From assembly GCA_025506515.1 (NCBI GenBank), contig CM046457.1, forward strand, positions 36,218,231 through 36,282,230: a stretch of DNA of 64,000 bases, given 5' to 3'. The position numbers and the translations under genes were made by a program. The stretch is from Flaveria trinervia (lineage: Eukaryota; Streptophyta; Magnoliopsida; Asterales; Asteraceae). Below, piece by piece: positions 34,228 to 46,624 of the stretch (positions within the stretch are counted from its first letter, which is position 1; the number at the start of each line of letters is the position of its first letter). The notes under the pieces were generated by a model that did not search any database, had not been told where the DNA came from, and worked only from the letters and a program-made list of their open reading frames with translations.

Positions 34228-37200
34228 TTGCAGAGTTCTTCAGCATGCCACAGTAGCATCTGGTATGTTGACAGTGGAGGATCTATGCATATAACAGGGA
34301 ACAACTATCTTCTTCATGATTACTCTCAAGGAAAGAAGGGGTTTGTTTCTTTTGGCAATGATGCTAAGGGTTATATCATTGGCAAAGGCTTTGTCTCCAA
34401 TGGGGAAATAAGGTTTGATGATGTTAACCATGTGGAGAATCTCAAGTACAATCTCTTGAGTGTAAGTCAAATGTGTGATAAAGGCCATGTTGCTCTTTTC
34501 ACCAGTCAGAACTGTAGGATTCTGTCATCCAAAGTTCTGAGTTTGATTGATAAGGTGTTGGATGATCACACTCTCTTGAGGCCCAACAGGACAGGAAGAG
34601 TGTATGCCTTAGATCTTTCCAAGAAAATAGATCTCAAAGGCCATCCTTGCCTATTTTCCAAGGCTTATCCTCAAGAATCTATTCTATGGCATAGAAGGCT
34701 GGGTCATGTGAATCTTAAAAACATGAATGAGCTCATACATCATGGTTTAGTAAGGGGATTTCCTATGAAGGAGTTCAGATGTGAAGACAACTGCACTGCT
34801 TGTTTGAAAAGAAAACAACACAAGTCTCATTCCCTCCTATTGAAGAACCTAAGTCCATTGCCTGCTTGCAATTACTACACATGGATATCTTTGGTCCTGT
34901 GAGAGTAATGATTATGGCAGAGAAGAAATACTGTCTGGTAATTGTGGATGATTACTCCAAATTTGTATGGACTTTTTTCTTGCATTCAAAGGATGAGGCT
35001 GCTCAGACGATTATAAACTTTGTGTTGTATGTTGAGAAGCAGTATTCCCTATCTGTCAAGTGTATTAGAAGTGATAATGGAACATAATTCAAAAACCATA
35101 CACTGGGTGATTTTTATATCTCAAAGGGAATCAAGAGGCAGTTTAGCTTCCCAAGGACTCCAGAACAAAATGGAGTAGTAGAGAGAAAGAACAGGACCCT
35201 AATTGAAGCTGCAAGGTCCATGTTGGCTGACTCTGGTTTGCCACTGACCTTTTGGGCTGAAGCTGTTAACACAGCTTGTTATGTGCAGAATAGAGCCTTA
35301 GTAAATCAGAGGTTGATGAAGACTCCATATGAAGTTCTACATCATTTGGCTCCTCTAATTTCATTTTTCAGAGCCTTTGGGTGTCCTTGTTTCATTCTCA
35401 ACACAAAGGATCAACTCCACAAATTTGATCCTAAGGTGGATGCAGGGTATTTTGTTGGTTATTCATCTACTTGCAAGGCATACAGAGTCTTCAACTGCAG
35501 AACAAAGATAGTTGAAGAGACTCTGCATGTGAAGTTTAATGAATCTCCAAAGGAGAAGATTCCACAAAACCCTGTGGAGTTATTTGATTTGGACATACTG
35601 CAATATGTTCCTTATCAGGCATCAGCTATTGCTCCTGTCAACAGTTCTCCACCTGGTGGTATTGATGATGATGATAATATCAATACTCACCTATTCAAGT
35701 TTAGTGATCAATTGCCTGAGTCCACTAAACTTGATGTTCCTGTAGCTTCAGCAGTTCCATCCACAACAAATGCTGATGAGATCTCTGATTCCTCTACATC
35801 TTTTGATTTGCCATCTTATTCTTGGTTTCAAGAGTCTGCATCACCATCTGCTACTGCTGAAGGTCCTACAAACACTTGCATAGATCTCATTGTTTATCAA
35901 GAGCTGAAGAGTCACCCAATGTCTCAAATCATTGGTGATATCAATGCTGGAGTTTCAATAAGAAGTCAATTGTCCAATTTCTGCTTCTATGCTCTCTTCA
36001 TTAGTCAGCAAGAGCCAAAGAACTATCACATTGTTTTAAGAGACAATGGATGGGTTGAAGCCATGCAGCTTGAGCTACTTCAGTTCAACAAGCAGCAAGT
36101 GTGGGAACTGGTTCCTCCACCTTGAGGTAAGTGTGCAATACGCACTAAATGGGTGTTTAGGAATAAAACAGATGAAAATGGGCTTATTGTTAAGAACAAG
36201 GTCAGACTGGTTGTTCAGGGGTTTGCACAGGAAGAAGGTATTGATTATGATGAAACCTTTGCTCCTGTAGCCAGATTGGAGGCAATTAGATTGTTCTTAG
36301 CCTATGTTGTATTCCATAATCTTAAAGTTTTTCAAATGGATGTTAAAAGTGCATTTTTATATGGTAGAATTAAAGAAGAGGTTTATGTGTGTCAACCATC
36401 AAGTTTTGAGGATAATAAACATCTAGATTGGGTATACAAGCTTGATAAGGCTCTTTATGGGTTGAAACAAGCTTCTAGAGCCTGGTATGAGACATTATCA
36501 AATTTTCTTCTTCAAAATAATTTCACTAGAGGCTCCATAGATAAAACTTTGTTCATTAAGAAGGTGGATCAGCATAAGCTACTTGTTCAAATTTATGTTG
36601 ATGATATTATTTTTGCATCCTCTGATCCCCAGTTGTGTGATGATTTTACCAATTTAATGCAAAATAAGTTTGAAATAAGTGCAATGGGAGAATTACAGTT
36701 CTTTCTAGGATTGCAAATCAAACAAAAGGCTGATGGGACTTTCATTCATCAGTCTAAATATACAAAAGATCTTCTGAATAAGTTTGATTTACAAAACTGT
36801 AAGCCCTGTTCTACTCCCATGTGCCACACCACTCAACTGGATGCAGATCATAAAGGTAAAGCTGTTGATGAAACACTTTACAGATGTATGATTGGGTCCT
36901 TGGTGTACTTAACAGCTTCTAGACCAGATATCATGTTTGCAACTTGTGTTTGTGCTAGATTTCAGGCTGCTCCTAAGGAGTCTCATTTGATTGCAGTCAA
37001 GAGGATCTTTAGATATCTACAAGGTACACAATCTCTAGGTTTATGGTATTCCACTGGACACTCTTGCAAATTAGTTGCTTTTTCTCATAGTGACTATGCA
37101 GGGTGTAAGTTAACCAAAAAGTCAACTTCTGGTGGATGTCAATTCCTAGGCAACTGTTTTATTTCTTGGTAGAGTAAGAAACAAACATCTGTTGCTACAT

Positions 37201-37536
37201 CCACTACTGAAGCAGAGTATATTGCTGCTGCAAGTTGTACATCTCAGGTACTCTGGCTTCAGAACCAACTTTTGGATTATGGCACTACAGAGACTAAGAC
37301 TCCATTATTAATGGACAGTGCTTCAGCTCTTTGCATTTTCAAGAATCCTGTCCAGCATTCTAGGACCAAACATAGGGATCAAACACCATTTTATTAAGGA
37401 CTGTTTTGAAAAAGGTCTGATTGATCCAAAGTTTGTGCCTAGTGCTGATGAGCTTGCAGACATTTTTACTAAGCCTTTGCATAGATCAACTTTCCAAAAC
37501 CTAGTGTTAAGGCTTGGTATGCTGCAGCTAGAATAA
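34228..37536 (+). pseudogene. pol: Copia pol of element C, nearly intact
   Basis: The best-preserved pol here. Protease has WYVDSGGSMHITG (near 34260). The integrase zinc region has HRRLGHVNLKNMNE and CTACLK. The integrase core has HMDIFGPVR, VDDYSKFVW, RSDNGT then a TAA stop in place of GAA (35085), and PEQNGVVERKNRTLIEAA. Reverse transcriptase has EGIDYDETFAPVARLEAIRL, DVKSAFLYG and YVDDIIFAS (near 36595). RNase H has STSGGCQFLGN, and AFSHSDYAG where the other copies have AFSDSDYAG. The end is LRLGMLQLE. Defects: a frameshift near 34810, stops at 35085, 36123 (TGA) and 37170 (CAG to TAG), and a frameshift near 37370. Confidence 0.92.
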
Positions 37537-38200
37537 GTGACAACTACTGATGATCTCAGTAAACAAGTACTGATGATCATTAGTAAACATGTCACAAATA
37601 AGTACTGATTCTGTTACAAACTACTGATGTAGTTATAACTACTGATGTCAGTAAAACCAGATAAGTACTGATGTCCTATGAAATACTGAAAACAGCTAAA
37701 AAGTCTGATGAGTAAGTGTTGAGGACAGTATGAAACAACTAAAAAGCTATGAATTGACGAAAACTACAATGGGAATTTTCTCTTCAGTCGTTTTACAACT
37801 GCTTTTTCATATTAAACAACTGAAGCAAAACCAATGTCTTCAGTAGTTTCATAACTACTGATGACTAACACCAAGTCTTCAGTCGTTTCCAACAACTGAT
37901 GAGAAAACCAATGTCTTCAGTAGTTCACAACTACTAGTGAGTAACACCAAGTCTTCCGTCGTTTACAACAACTAATGACAAAACCATGTCTTTAGTAGTT
38001 TCACAACTACTGATGACTAACACCAAGACCTCAGTTGTTTCCAACATCTGAAGCCAAAACCATGGTTTTCAGTAGTTTTATAACTGTGATGCCTAAAACC
38101 AAGACTTCAGTTGTTTCAACCTCTGAAGGTTAATACCATGTCATCAGTCGTTTAAAACTACTGATGATTAACACCAAACCCTTCAGTTGTTTTATAACCC
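37537..38200 (+). repeat. palindromic repeat spacer between pol and aORF (C)
   Basis: About 660 bp with irregular units of roughly 70-75 bp built from CAGTAGTTTCATAACTACTG, AACACCAAGTCTTCAGTCG and CAACTGATGA. Each unit can fold on itself. The motifs match this family's U3. No gene is seen. Confidence 0.78.
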
Positions 38201-38206
38201 ATACCC

Positions 38207-38214
38207 TATAAATA
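38207..38214 (+). promoter_or_regulatory. TATA box of the proposed internal aORF promoter (C)
   Basis: TATAAATA in CATACCCTATAAATACC, 75 bp before the aORF ATG. Confidence 0.68.
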
Positions 38215-38239
38215 CCTAATCCTACAGAGCTTCATTATC

Positions 38240-38254
38240 TCAAACCTAACGTTC
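38240..38254 (+). promoter_or_regulatory. conserved leader motif before aORF (C)
   Basis: TCAAACCTAACGTTC, identical in all three elements, about 30 bp after the TATA box and therefore near the expected RNA start. Confidence 0.6.
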
Positions 38255-38281
38255 AAAAACTCCGAACCTTCTCTCACATTA

Positions 38282-41200
38282 ATGGCGATCATGTAGCTTA
38301 AACCAAGACACAACTATGTTGCCTACCTTACCAAATCACCCTTCTAGACGAAGTTTGATACTACCATTGATCTAATGGTCCATTCTCCATACAAAACGGC
38401 CTTCCTTATCAATCCTACTATTTATGCCGAATCCCTAAATCAGTTTTGGACGAATGTCACCGCTATCACCGGAGAGAATGACACTGAGTCTCTCCAATCA
38501 TTCGTCAACTACCGTGAGGTGGTCATCACTCCGGAAATCCTTCGCCAAACCCTACAACTGGATGATGCCACCTTCCCCGTTGGATATTCAAAGGGCACCA
38601 CTGATCTATCCTTTGCCCACCATGGATACCAGGGTAACCTCAGCGCTTCTACCATCCTAAAGAAGCATTTCCATGACGCAGAACGCCTTATTTTTCATAT
38701 GATGAATGTCTGCCTAGCCCCTAAGACTTCTTCTTGGGATCAAATGTCAACCAGGTGGCAGTAGGTATGCTTCTCTATCATTGAGCAAGAAAACTTAAAT
38801 TTTTCTGCAATAATATTTCTTGAACTTAAGGATATGGTCTCAAAACCTATTGCTAACTGATGGATATTATATCCACGGTTCATAATGGCCATTATAGAGA
38901 ACTAGCTGAAAGCTGAGGGACTTGTTGGCCTTGGAGTCCCTGCCATGGCTGTATTGCCTAAGGTATACTCGAGGCACAACTCAGACCAATCACTCAAACA
39001 GGCTGCCAAGCTGCAAAAACCCATGCAGCTGGAACCCACAGCCACCACCTCCAAATCCAATGTCCCCACCAAACCCAAACACAAGAATCCCAAAACGGCT
39101 ACTCAGGGAAATGAGTCCCCTGAGGATGTCCCTGCAACAAAATGCAAGATATATCTACTGGTCATAATCCCCGAGTAGCTATAAGTACTCACCCAATCTC
39201 AACCGCTGAGGCTTCCTCTCAACAGGAGCCTGCAGCAACCATATTCGGGGCACCTATACATGTGGAACCTTCCTCATTTGAGGAGGTTGCCATTGAAACG
39301 CACCACTCTCCCACGGTGCATACTGCTTCTACACCATCTCCCACTACAACCGCCCCCCAAAGTCCTACCATAGTAGTTGCAAAAGTACTGAGTCAGTTGC
39401 ATTCCTCACCCCCTCCCCAGATACCAATCAAAACTGGGATAGCCTCAACAATTGTGGGGGAGGATCAAAATGCTTCTGATAACCCACAGCATAGGGGTTA
39501 GACTGTTCCATCTCCAAGTGTAGAAACGGAGATTAGAACATCTGGTGAGGCTGCCACTTCTCCTGCTTCAACATATGATCAGGATGCAGTTGGTAACATC
39601 CATAAGACCTCACCAGAGGCAACTGCCAATGAAGGACATAGTCCTGAGGCAGGAAGTCCTAGTACCAAAAACAAGGGGCACATGCTCATACTGATCTACA
39701 CTCAGAGCATGTGCATCCTGATTCTATCAGGAGGTCAGGTGATTCAGCAAGCACTGATGATGACCTGGGCTTCTTCTATGATGTTTTAGCCCAAAATACC
39801 ATCCTAGAGAATGAGGTAAGCAGACTCAACAAGCTGATTGCCAAAATGTCTCACGATCTAAGTCCATCTGCCCCAATCCACCAACAGATGGCACCTTCCT
39901 CTCAAGGTCTCTTATACACAGAGCCACTCCAAAACACTCAGCCACCTGCCTCTACTTCTGGCACTATCTCTCAGGGACAGAACCCCCCTGAGCAAATAGC
40001 TGCTATCTTTCAAAATTCCTTACCTCTCATCACACCAATTATCACTAATTAAAACCCTTGATGAGAGGCTTCCCTCGGTTATCCAACCCTTGATAGAGGA
40101 AGTTGTGAGCAAAAGGCTTTCTGACAGTCAAACCCTTGCAACCAATGCAACCAAAAAGGGGGAGATTCAGTCAGTGAAAGCAAAACGAAAGAGGATTGAG
40201 GATGGGAAAGAGAAAGAAAAAGAGATAGAGGTGGAAAATGAGAAGGAGTTGGGTGTAGAGACTGAGAAGGAGAAGGAGAAGGAAGCTGAAATGGAGAAAG
40301 TGACTGAAAGTACTAAAGACTTTTTGTCACATACAAGAAAAGGAAGTGGAAAGAAGGAGAAGGAGTTGGAGAAAATGGTGAAGGAGGCTGATGCCCAACA
40401 CAGCCGATCAATGGATAACATCATTGATCAGTTGTTTGGGAAAGTTCATGACAATGAAAAACTTGACTCACAAATTAGAAGATTGGAGACTGAAGAAATC
40501 CAAGCAAGATGGGCAAGTTACAGTGTGTTGGAAAGGGAAAGGCTGGAAATCATGATCAGGTTCATAGCTAAGTATCTTGGAAGATCATTGATTGAAATCA
40601 AGTCATGGTCCAGGGACAGCATCTTGGGAATAACCACCAAGATCTGTTCATCTGAAGTATATACCAAGGGCTGGTCATTGAAGCCTTGAATGAAGCTGGT
40701 GCTGGGAGCAGGACTAAACTGCTCAAACAATCTAAAGCCTCATTTACATCCAAAATGCTAGAACAGCCTGTCAAAATTCCCACACCAAAACCACCATAAC
40801 CACAACCCACTAAACCAATTCCCTTACCCACAAAACCAATAGCCGATGATGTACCCCAGAAGAGGAAGAGAAGGGTACTGAGGCTAGAAGAGGAAGAAGA
40901 AGATAATGATGAAGATGAAGACATGCTACCAATCTCAGCTATTATATAGTTTCGTAAGGCCATAAGTCACCCTCCAACAATTACTCCTGAATCTCAAAGG
41001 CAAATTGTGAAGGTGAAGTTAGAAGAAGAAGAGCTTCACAAACAACATGATGAGGAACTGTTGAGAAGAGTCGACAAAGCATACGCTGCCACATCTTCAA
41101 TCATCAATATGAAGAAACATGCTCAGAGATTATACACTCTCAGACATACCTTTCAATATCAAAAGGAGAGAGTGAGGATTTGGCCTGATCCCAAGGTGTC

Positions 41201-41642
41201 TCATAGGATTCAAAAGAAAAATATTTCAAAGAGATACATTGGCCAAGTAAAGAAGATTGTAGATGAAGTGATCTCACTGGCCTTTGTAGTATCACCTTGG
41301 GAGATCCTAGATGACTTCAAGAAAGTCTATAAAGCTAAACTGACCCCACAAAAGATGCTAGAGTACAAAGTGGTGAAAAAGGGGTTATTGTATAGGAGGC
41401 TTGAGGAAGTTATAAAGAATGAGGTCCAGTTGTTCTTAGAGGGTATTCACCCACATGAATTCGTATATAGAGTCATAACAACTGTGGAACTAAAAAATGG
41501 GAAGCAGGTCAAATACCTCTTTGAGTATTATGAGCCAGAGTCACTCTTTGAAGAAGAAGCAGAAGAGCTTACCATGGAGGAACAAGTAATCTTCATTGAG
41601 GCCTATACAAGGGAGACTTACAGACTCGTAGTTAGGAAGTAG
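38282..41642 (+). pseudogene. additional ORF (aORF) of element C, broken
   Basis: 3,361 bp. It starts MAIM followed by a TAG. The N-terminal domain runs 38370-38940 (NPTIYAESLNQFWTN, VVITPEILRQTL, GYSKGTTDLSFAHHGYQG, DAERLIFHMMNVCLAPKTSS). The middle is rich in proline, serine and threonine, with FFYDVLAQNTILENEVSRL as a probable coiled coil (near 39770-39830). A charged Lys/Glu run (40180-40400) is followed by HSRSMDNIIDQLFGKVHD and IMIRFIAKYLGRSLIEIKSW. The C-terminal 211 residues (41007-41642) are open: WPDPKVSHRIQKK, FVVSPWEILDDFKKV, ITTVELKNGKQVKYL, stop TAG. No signal peptide, membrane helix or known catalytic motif is visible. The function is unknown. Confidence 0.8.
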
Positions 41643-41848
41643 ATCTCATGGATGGGGTAATAGCTCTGTGTCCAGTTCCCCAAGACAGAGTTCCCATCCA
41701 TCCTTTGCCAAACAGAACATTGAGACTTCTTCCCAGGCCTGTGCTTACAAGGGTCACTTCTGAGCTGATATAGAAGAGAAAAAGACCAATCTTTCTGCCA
41801 TAATAAGTGGGACATATTCAATAAGCTTAAAGGTTTTGGATGCATTGG

Positions 41849-41861
41849 TTCAGGGGGAGTT
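41849..41861 (+). other. PPT of element C
   Basis: TTCAGGGGGAGTT immediately before TGTTGGACC. Confidence 0.9.
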
Positions 41862-42884
41862 TGTTGGACCAAAAGAACCAATGACTCAGATCAGAAAAAC
41901 CTTTAAGTCCCACAAGACATCACAACAACTGCTGAAGACTTGATCAGTTGTTTGACAAAGTCTAAAGATCAACAGCTGAAGACTAAAGTACTGAAGACTT
42001 CAATAGCTGAAGACCAAAGTCTCAAGATCAACAGCTGAAGACTAAAGTACTGAAGACTTCAATAGCTGAAGACCAAAGTCTGAAGATCAACAGTTGAAGA
42101 CTAAAGTACTGAAGACTTCAACAGCTGAAGACCAAAGTCTGAAGATCAACAGCTTGAGACTAAAGTACTAAAGACTTCAACAGCTGAAGACCAAAGTCTG
42201 AAGATCAACAGCTGAAGACTAAAGTACTGAAGACTTCAACAGCTGAAGACCAAAGTCTGAAGGTCAACAGCTGAAGACTAAAGTACTGAAGATCAACAGC
42301 TGAAGTACAAAGACCGAAGACATCAGCTGAAGACATCAGCTGATGACAACAACTGAAGTTCAAGAAGTCCAAGTACTGAAGCCTTCAGAGTTTGTCACAA
42401 CAGCTAAAGAAGCATTCTTCAGTTGTTGTGATGGTTTCCTTTCAGTAGTTTTCTTTTCTATTTCAGTACTTGTAAAAGGACTGAAGAGCATGTTCTTCAG
42501 TCGTTGTTTCAGTAGTTTCTTTTAAGTAGCTGTAGTGATAATTAACACTTGGTATTTTTGTAAGAAGATGTCAGCTGTTTGACATCTTCAGTAGTTGTGT
42601 TAACTTTCAGTAGTTAAATAACAGTTAGATGTCACTGTCAAGTGAAATCAACTGATGTCAGCTTCCCTTATAAAAGAAAGATGACCTAATTGTAACGATG
42701 CGTGAAAAAGCCAGCCGAAGCGTGTATTGAATGAATATATTCCTTTTGGCAGAAATTCTCTCTCTATAACAAACAATGTTTCATTGATAAATTTCGTGTG
42801 TTCTTGTTTAAATTTGTTAATTCTTGGGCTCATTCCACTGCAACTCCAATCTAATTGACCAAACTAGATGCTGAGATCCTAACA
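41862..42884 (+). repeat. 3' LTR of element C
   Basis: 1,023 bp, TG...CA, with TATAAAA at 42669-42675. It is 60 bp longer than the 5' LTR, explained by a fifth 59-bp unit. Confidence 0.92.
42002..42295 (+). repeat. five tandem 59-bp units in C 3' LTR
   Basis: Units begin at 42002, 42061, 42120, 42179 and 42238. The consensus is as in 17251-17484. Confidence 0.9.
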
Positions 42885-44864
42885 TAAAGGTATGTGGTGA
42901 TGAGGCTTATGTTAAGACTCGCATCTCAAATAAGCTAGAAAGTCGTTCCACTATGTGTATCTTCATTGGATATCCTAGAGATTCGATGAGATATTATTTC
43001 TATGATCCATTCGAACAAAAGGAGTTTTTTTGCCAAGAAGGCTGAGTTCTTAGAAGCTAAGTTCCTTACGGAAGGAAATAGCATTAGAACCGTGGATCTT
43101 GAGGAGGATCAAGAACCAAAAACCGATACACGTTTGGTTGACACTAGCACTCAACATGAGGATGTCGGGAATGATCATGTGGTTGATCAATGTACACAAA
43201 ATGTTCACAGATCTGTTAGAATTAGTAATCCACCTGCAAGATATGGATTTTTCGTAGATAGATGCTATGTGGTAGATTCCAATGAACCAACCACGTATGA
43301 TGATGCAATGTCCAATTTGGATTGTGACAAATGGCTTGAGGCCATGAATGTTGAGATGCAATCCATGTATGACAACCAAGTGTGGGACTTGGTTGAACCA
43401 CCTCTTAACTACAAGATAGTTGGATGTAAGTCGGTTTTTAAGAAGAAAACCGATATGCATGGAAACTTGGATACTTATAAAGCTAGACTTGTAGCAAAAG
43501 GTTTCACTCAAACTCAAGGAGTTGATTATGATGAGACCTTCTCACGGTTGCAATGCTAAAGACTATTAGGATATTGTTTGCCATAGCTGCTCATTATGAT
43601 TATGAGATTTGGCAAATGGATGTCAAAACCGCTTTTCTAAATGGATATATTGAGGAAGATGTCTATATGGTTCAGCTTGAAGGTTTTTTCGACTCAAACA
43701 TCCTAACAAACTATGCAAGTTAAAGAAATCAATCTATGGATTAAAGCAAGCATCAAGGAGTTGGAATCACCATTTTGATGAAGATATAATCAAATTTGGG
43801 TTCATCAAAAATTCTGATGAAGCATGTGTATATAAGAAAGCTAGTGGGGGCATCACCACTTTGCTAGCATTGTATGTCGATGACATTATACTATTTGGAA
43901 ATGAAATTCGAACCATGAAAGGTGTAAAATCCTGGTTTGGAAGCTGTTTATCCATTAAGGATCTTGGTGAAGCCGCCTATATTTTAGGAATAAAGATCTA
44001 TAGGTATAGATCAAGGTGGTTGATAGGTTTGAATCAAAGTGCATACATTGAGAAGATCTTGAAAAGGTTCAAGATGGAAAACTCTAAGAAAGGTACCGTA
44101 CCTATTCAAAGTGGAACGATATTGAGTAAGACTCAATGTCCAAGGTCAAAGGATTAGTAGACAAAATGAAGGGGATCCCGTATGCGTCTGCTATAGGATC
44201 CATCACGTACGCAATGATATGCACTAGACCGCACGTGTCATGCTCTTTGAGCATGACAAGCCGATACCAGCAAAATCCTGAAAGCAGTCATTGGATGGCT
44301 GTTAAGAACATACTTAAGTACCTAAGGAGGACCAAAGATATGTTCCTAATCTATGGATCTGGTGAGGAGGAACTCGTTATAAAGGGTTACACGAATGCGA
44401 GTTTTGCAAACTGATCAGGATGATTCACGATCGTAATCGAGGTACATTTTCATCTTGAATAGACGAGCAATCTCTTGGAAGAGCTCTAAGCAAGACGTGG
44501 TGGCATTACCAACTAAGAGTTAGAATACATTTCCGCTTCAATAGCAGCTCAGGAAGCTGCATAGTTGAAGAAATTCATTGCCGATCTAGGGGTGGTCCCT
44601 TCCATTCAGGACCCCCTAGAAATTCTTTGTGATGACGAGAGTGCAGTTGCTCAAATCATGGAACCCCATGCACATCAAAAGACTAGGCACATTAAATGAA
44701 GATTCAACTACATAAGGGATGAAGTTGAAAGGGGAATGATCTGTATTCACAAAGTTCACACGGATCAAAACATTGCAGATCCACTCACGAAGCTTCTTGA
44801 AAAGGCAAAGCATGAAAGTCATACTTGTGCCATGGGACTTCAATATTCTAGTGACTGGATATGA
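42885..44864 (+). pseudogene. Y integrase end, reverse transcriptase and RNase H, broken
   Basis: It continues the frame cut at 17111, beginning VCGDEAYVKTRISNKLESRS and IFIGYPRDSMRYYFYDP, the C-terminal integrase region of Tork/Angela elements. Reverse transcriptase shows WLEAMNVEMQSMYDNQVWDL, VAKGFTQTQGVDYDETFS, MDVKTAFLNG, IYGLKQASRSWN and the catalytic YVDDIILFGN (near 43875). RNase H ends with DDESAVAQIMEPHAHQKTRH and ADPLTKLLEKAKHE, and the stop is TGA at 44862. Several frameshifts and stops are present. It is older and more decayed than C. Confidence 0.88.
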
Positions 44865-45659
44865 TCTTTAGTTTCTGTATTGAGATATTGTAACCCTTAT
44901 TAATTGAATGAATTATTTGGTTATATTGATTCAACTAATATTCCTGTTTTGCATGTTTAACATCCATGAGTAAATTATTTACTGTAAACTTCTGTAGTTG
45001 TTTATACTTGTGGGAACAAGTATGAAGGTAAAACTATATGAACTGGGATTGGTAGATATTCATGTGGATGAATATGGAGTAAAAGGTTGCTGCCAAAGTT
45101 TATAGATATCTGTGGGATGCAAATATTGGACTGACCCGCATCTAAAACATTACTACATGGAAGCTTCTTGATTTATCATAAGTAATTTTGAGTAAAGGCA
45201 AACATCATTTGGTATCCTCTGATCTGATATACATATTGGGTCTTGATCTGATATACATATTGGGTCTTGGTATTTACCAAATATTATACTTTGACTTAGT
45301 TCTTCGCTGTTCTAAAACATGACAGTACATAAGTTTGAGTTCAGGTAATATAAGGTAATCGTAAGAGACGTATGTAATCAAGATGGGATTTGTCACTCTT
45401 ATTGGTTGAGAGTAAGATGTCTAAGGCCTGATAAAGTTAAATCAATGGAGAATGATCACTCTGTGTCTTTGGGATTTAACATGACATTTGAGACAAAAGG
45501 ATAAATGATTGATTCACCTAAAACATTTCGAGTATGGTACTTGAAGAGGATTATGTTATAGAATAGCACTTAGTCATACATATTAAGGGTAGTAAACCGT
45601 TGTTAGGCGGTATTTACGGCTTACATCAATCTTCTATGAATCTTGTGCAAGTGGAAGAT
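44865..45659 (+). other. Y 3' untranslated region with PPT
   Basis: No gene. It contains a short direct duplication of 'tgatctgatatacatattgg' (about 45218-45265) and ends in a purine tract, AAGTGGAAGA (45649-45658). The last 325 bp match the left edge of the window. Confidence 0.75.
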
Positions 45660-46624
45660 TATTGGATCTTATATGCCCAAGACACATACAACATTGATGT
45701 GGTTAGTACGTTATGATACAAGTCAGGTCATACCCAATAACAAGCTATACTAACACCAATAAATATTTATTTGTTGATGGGATCATACAAATAAATATTG
45801 ACACCTATTTAAAAATGAGTTTTCTAAAACATTGCTTTTCTGATACTACAACATTATATAGATAATTTGTTCATGAGAAATTATTTATTTCATTATTTAA
45901 GTTGGGTAAATAATAACAAATAATAGTGTGCTAATGTTATAAAATTAAAATAGGTCTTGATTTAACAAACTAAGGGTTGAAAGAGTAAATTTTATAAAAG
46001 TTTTAAAATGGGGGAACCCATTTTGAACCCAATTTTTGGCCGCCCCATGTGGGCATTGGGAACTCCTCTTTAGTCTTGGTCTTTGCAAGCTTAGAGACAC
46101 TCTTACACTCTTCCATAACCTACACTTTCTCTTACACACACAAAGCAAGACACTCTCTCAAAGCACAAAAGATTTTCGGATTCAAGAACAAAAAAGGAGG
46201 CTAAAATTTCAGATTTTCTTGGCTGCTCTTCAAGAACTTCTTGGCTAATTCGGATTGTTCAAAAGGGAGTTGCTGTTGGTGCTCTTCTACCTAACAAGAT
46301 TATGTGTTTGTTTAGGCTTGTGGGTATACAAGCTTCAGGCCTTCTCTTTTGAAGGCTAGACATACAAGAACATCATCATCTTCATTTCTTCCATCTACAA
46401 CATCTTGTACAAGAAAGGTTGTTTCTTTGAACCCGCTATGGTTGTTTTTGGTTTTGATAGCATAATATTTCACATATATTATTGATCCATGTTCTTGTGT
46501 TTTGTTTATGGTTTATAATGGTAAAAAGTGCAAATCGGTAACCTCACTTTAAACCCTACTTTCCGCTGCTTTTATAGTTTAAATGGTTAAACTTGCTTTG
46601 ATTTACATGTAACAAAACCTAACA
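45660..46624 (+). repeat. right LTR of element Y
   Basis: 965 bp from TATTGGATCTTATATGCCC (TG decayed to TA) to CCTAACA. It matches 326-1014 plus 13909-14130. The following bases TTAGC have no partner before 326, so no duplication supports these as a simple pair. Confidence 0.8.

Larger units (their letters stand above)
17112..42884 (+). mobile_element. Copia element C, split by the E/B block
   Basis: The element is bounded by TAAAG duplications, with a 963-bp 5' LTR (17112-18074) and a 1,023-bp 3' LTR (41862-42884). Its gag is interrupted at 18955 and resumes at 32237 with roughly 200 bp missing. The intervening 13.3 kb is a truncated inverted copy (E) and element B. Removing the block gives about 12.5 kb, the same size as A. 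It is the best-preserved family member: most of pol from 34800 to 37170 stays in one frame with only a few stops. Confidence 0.9.
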
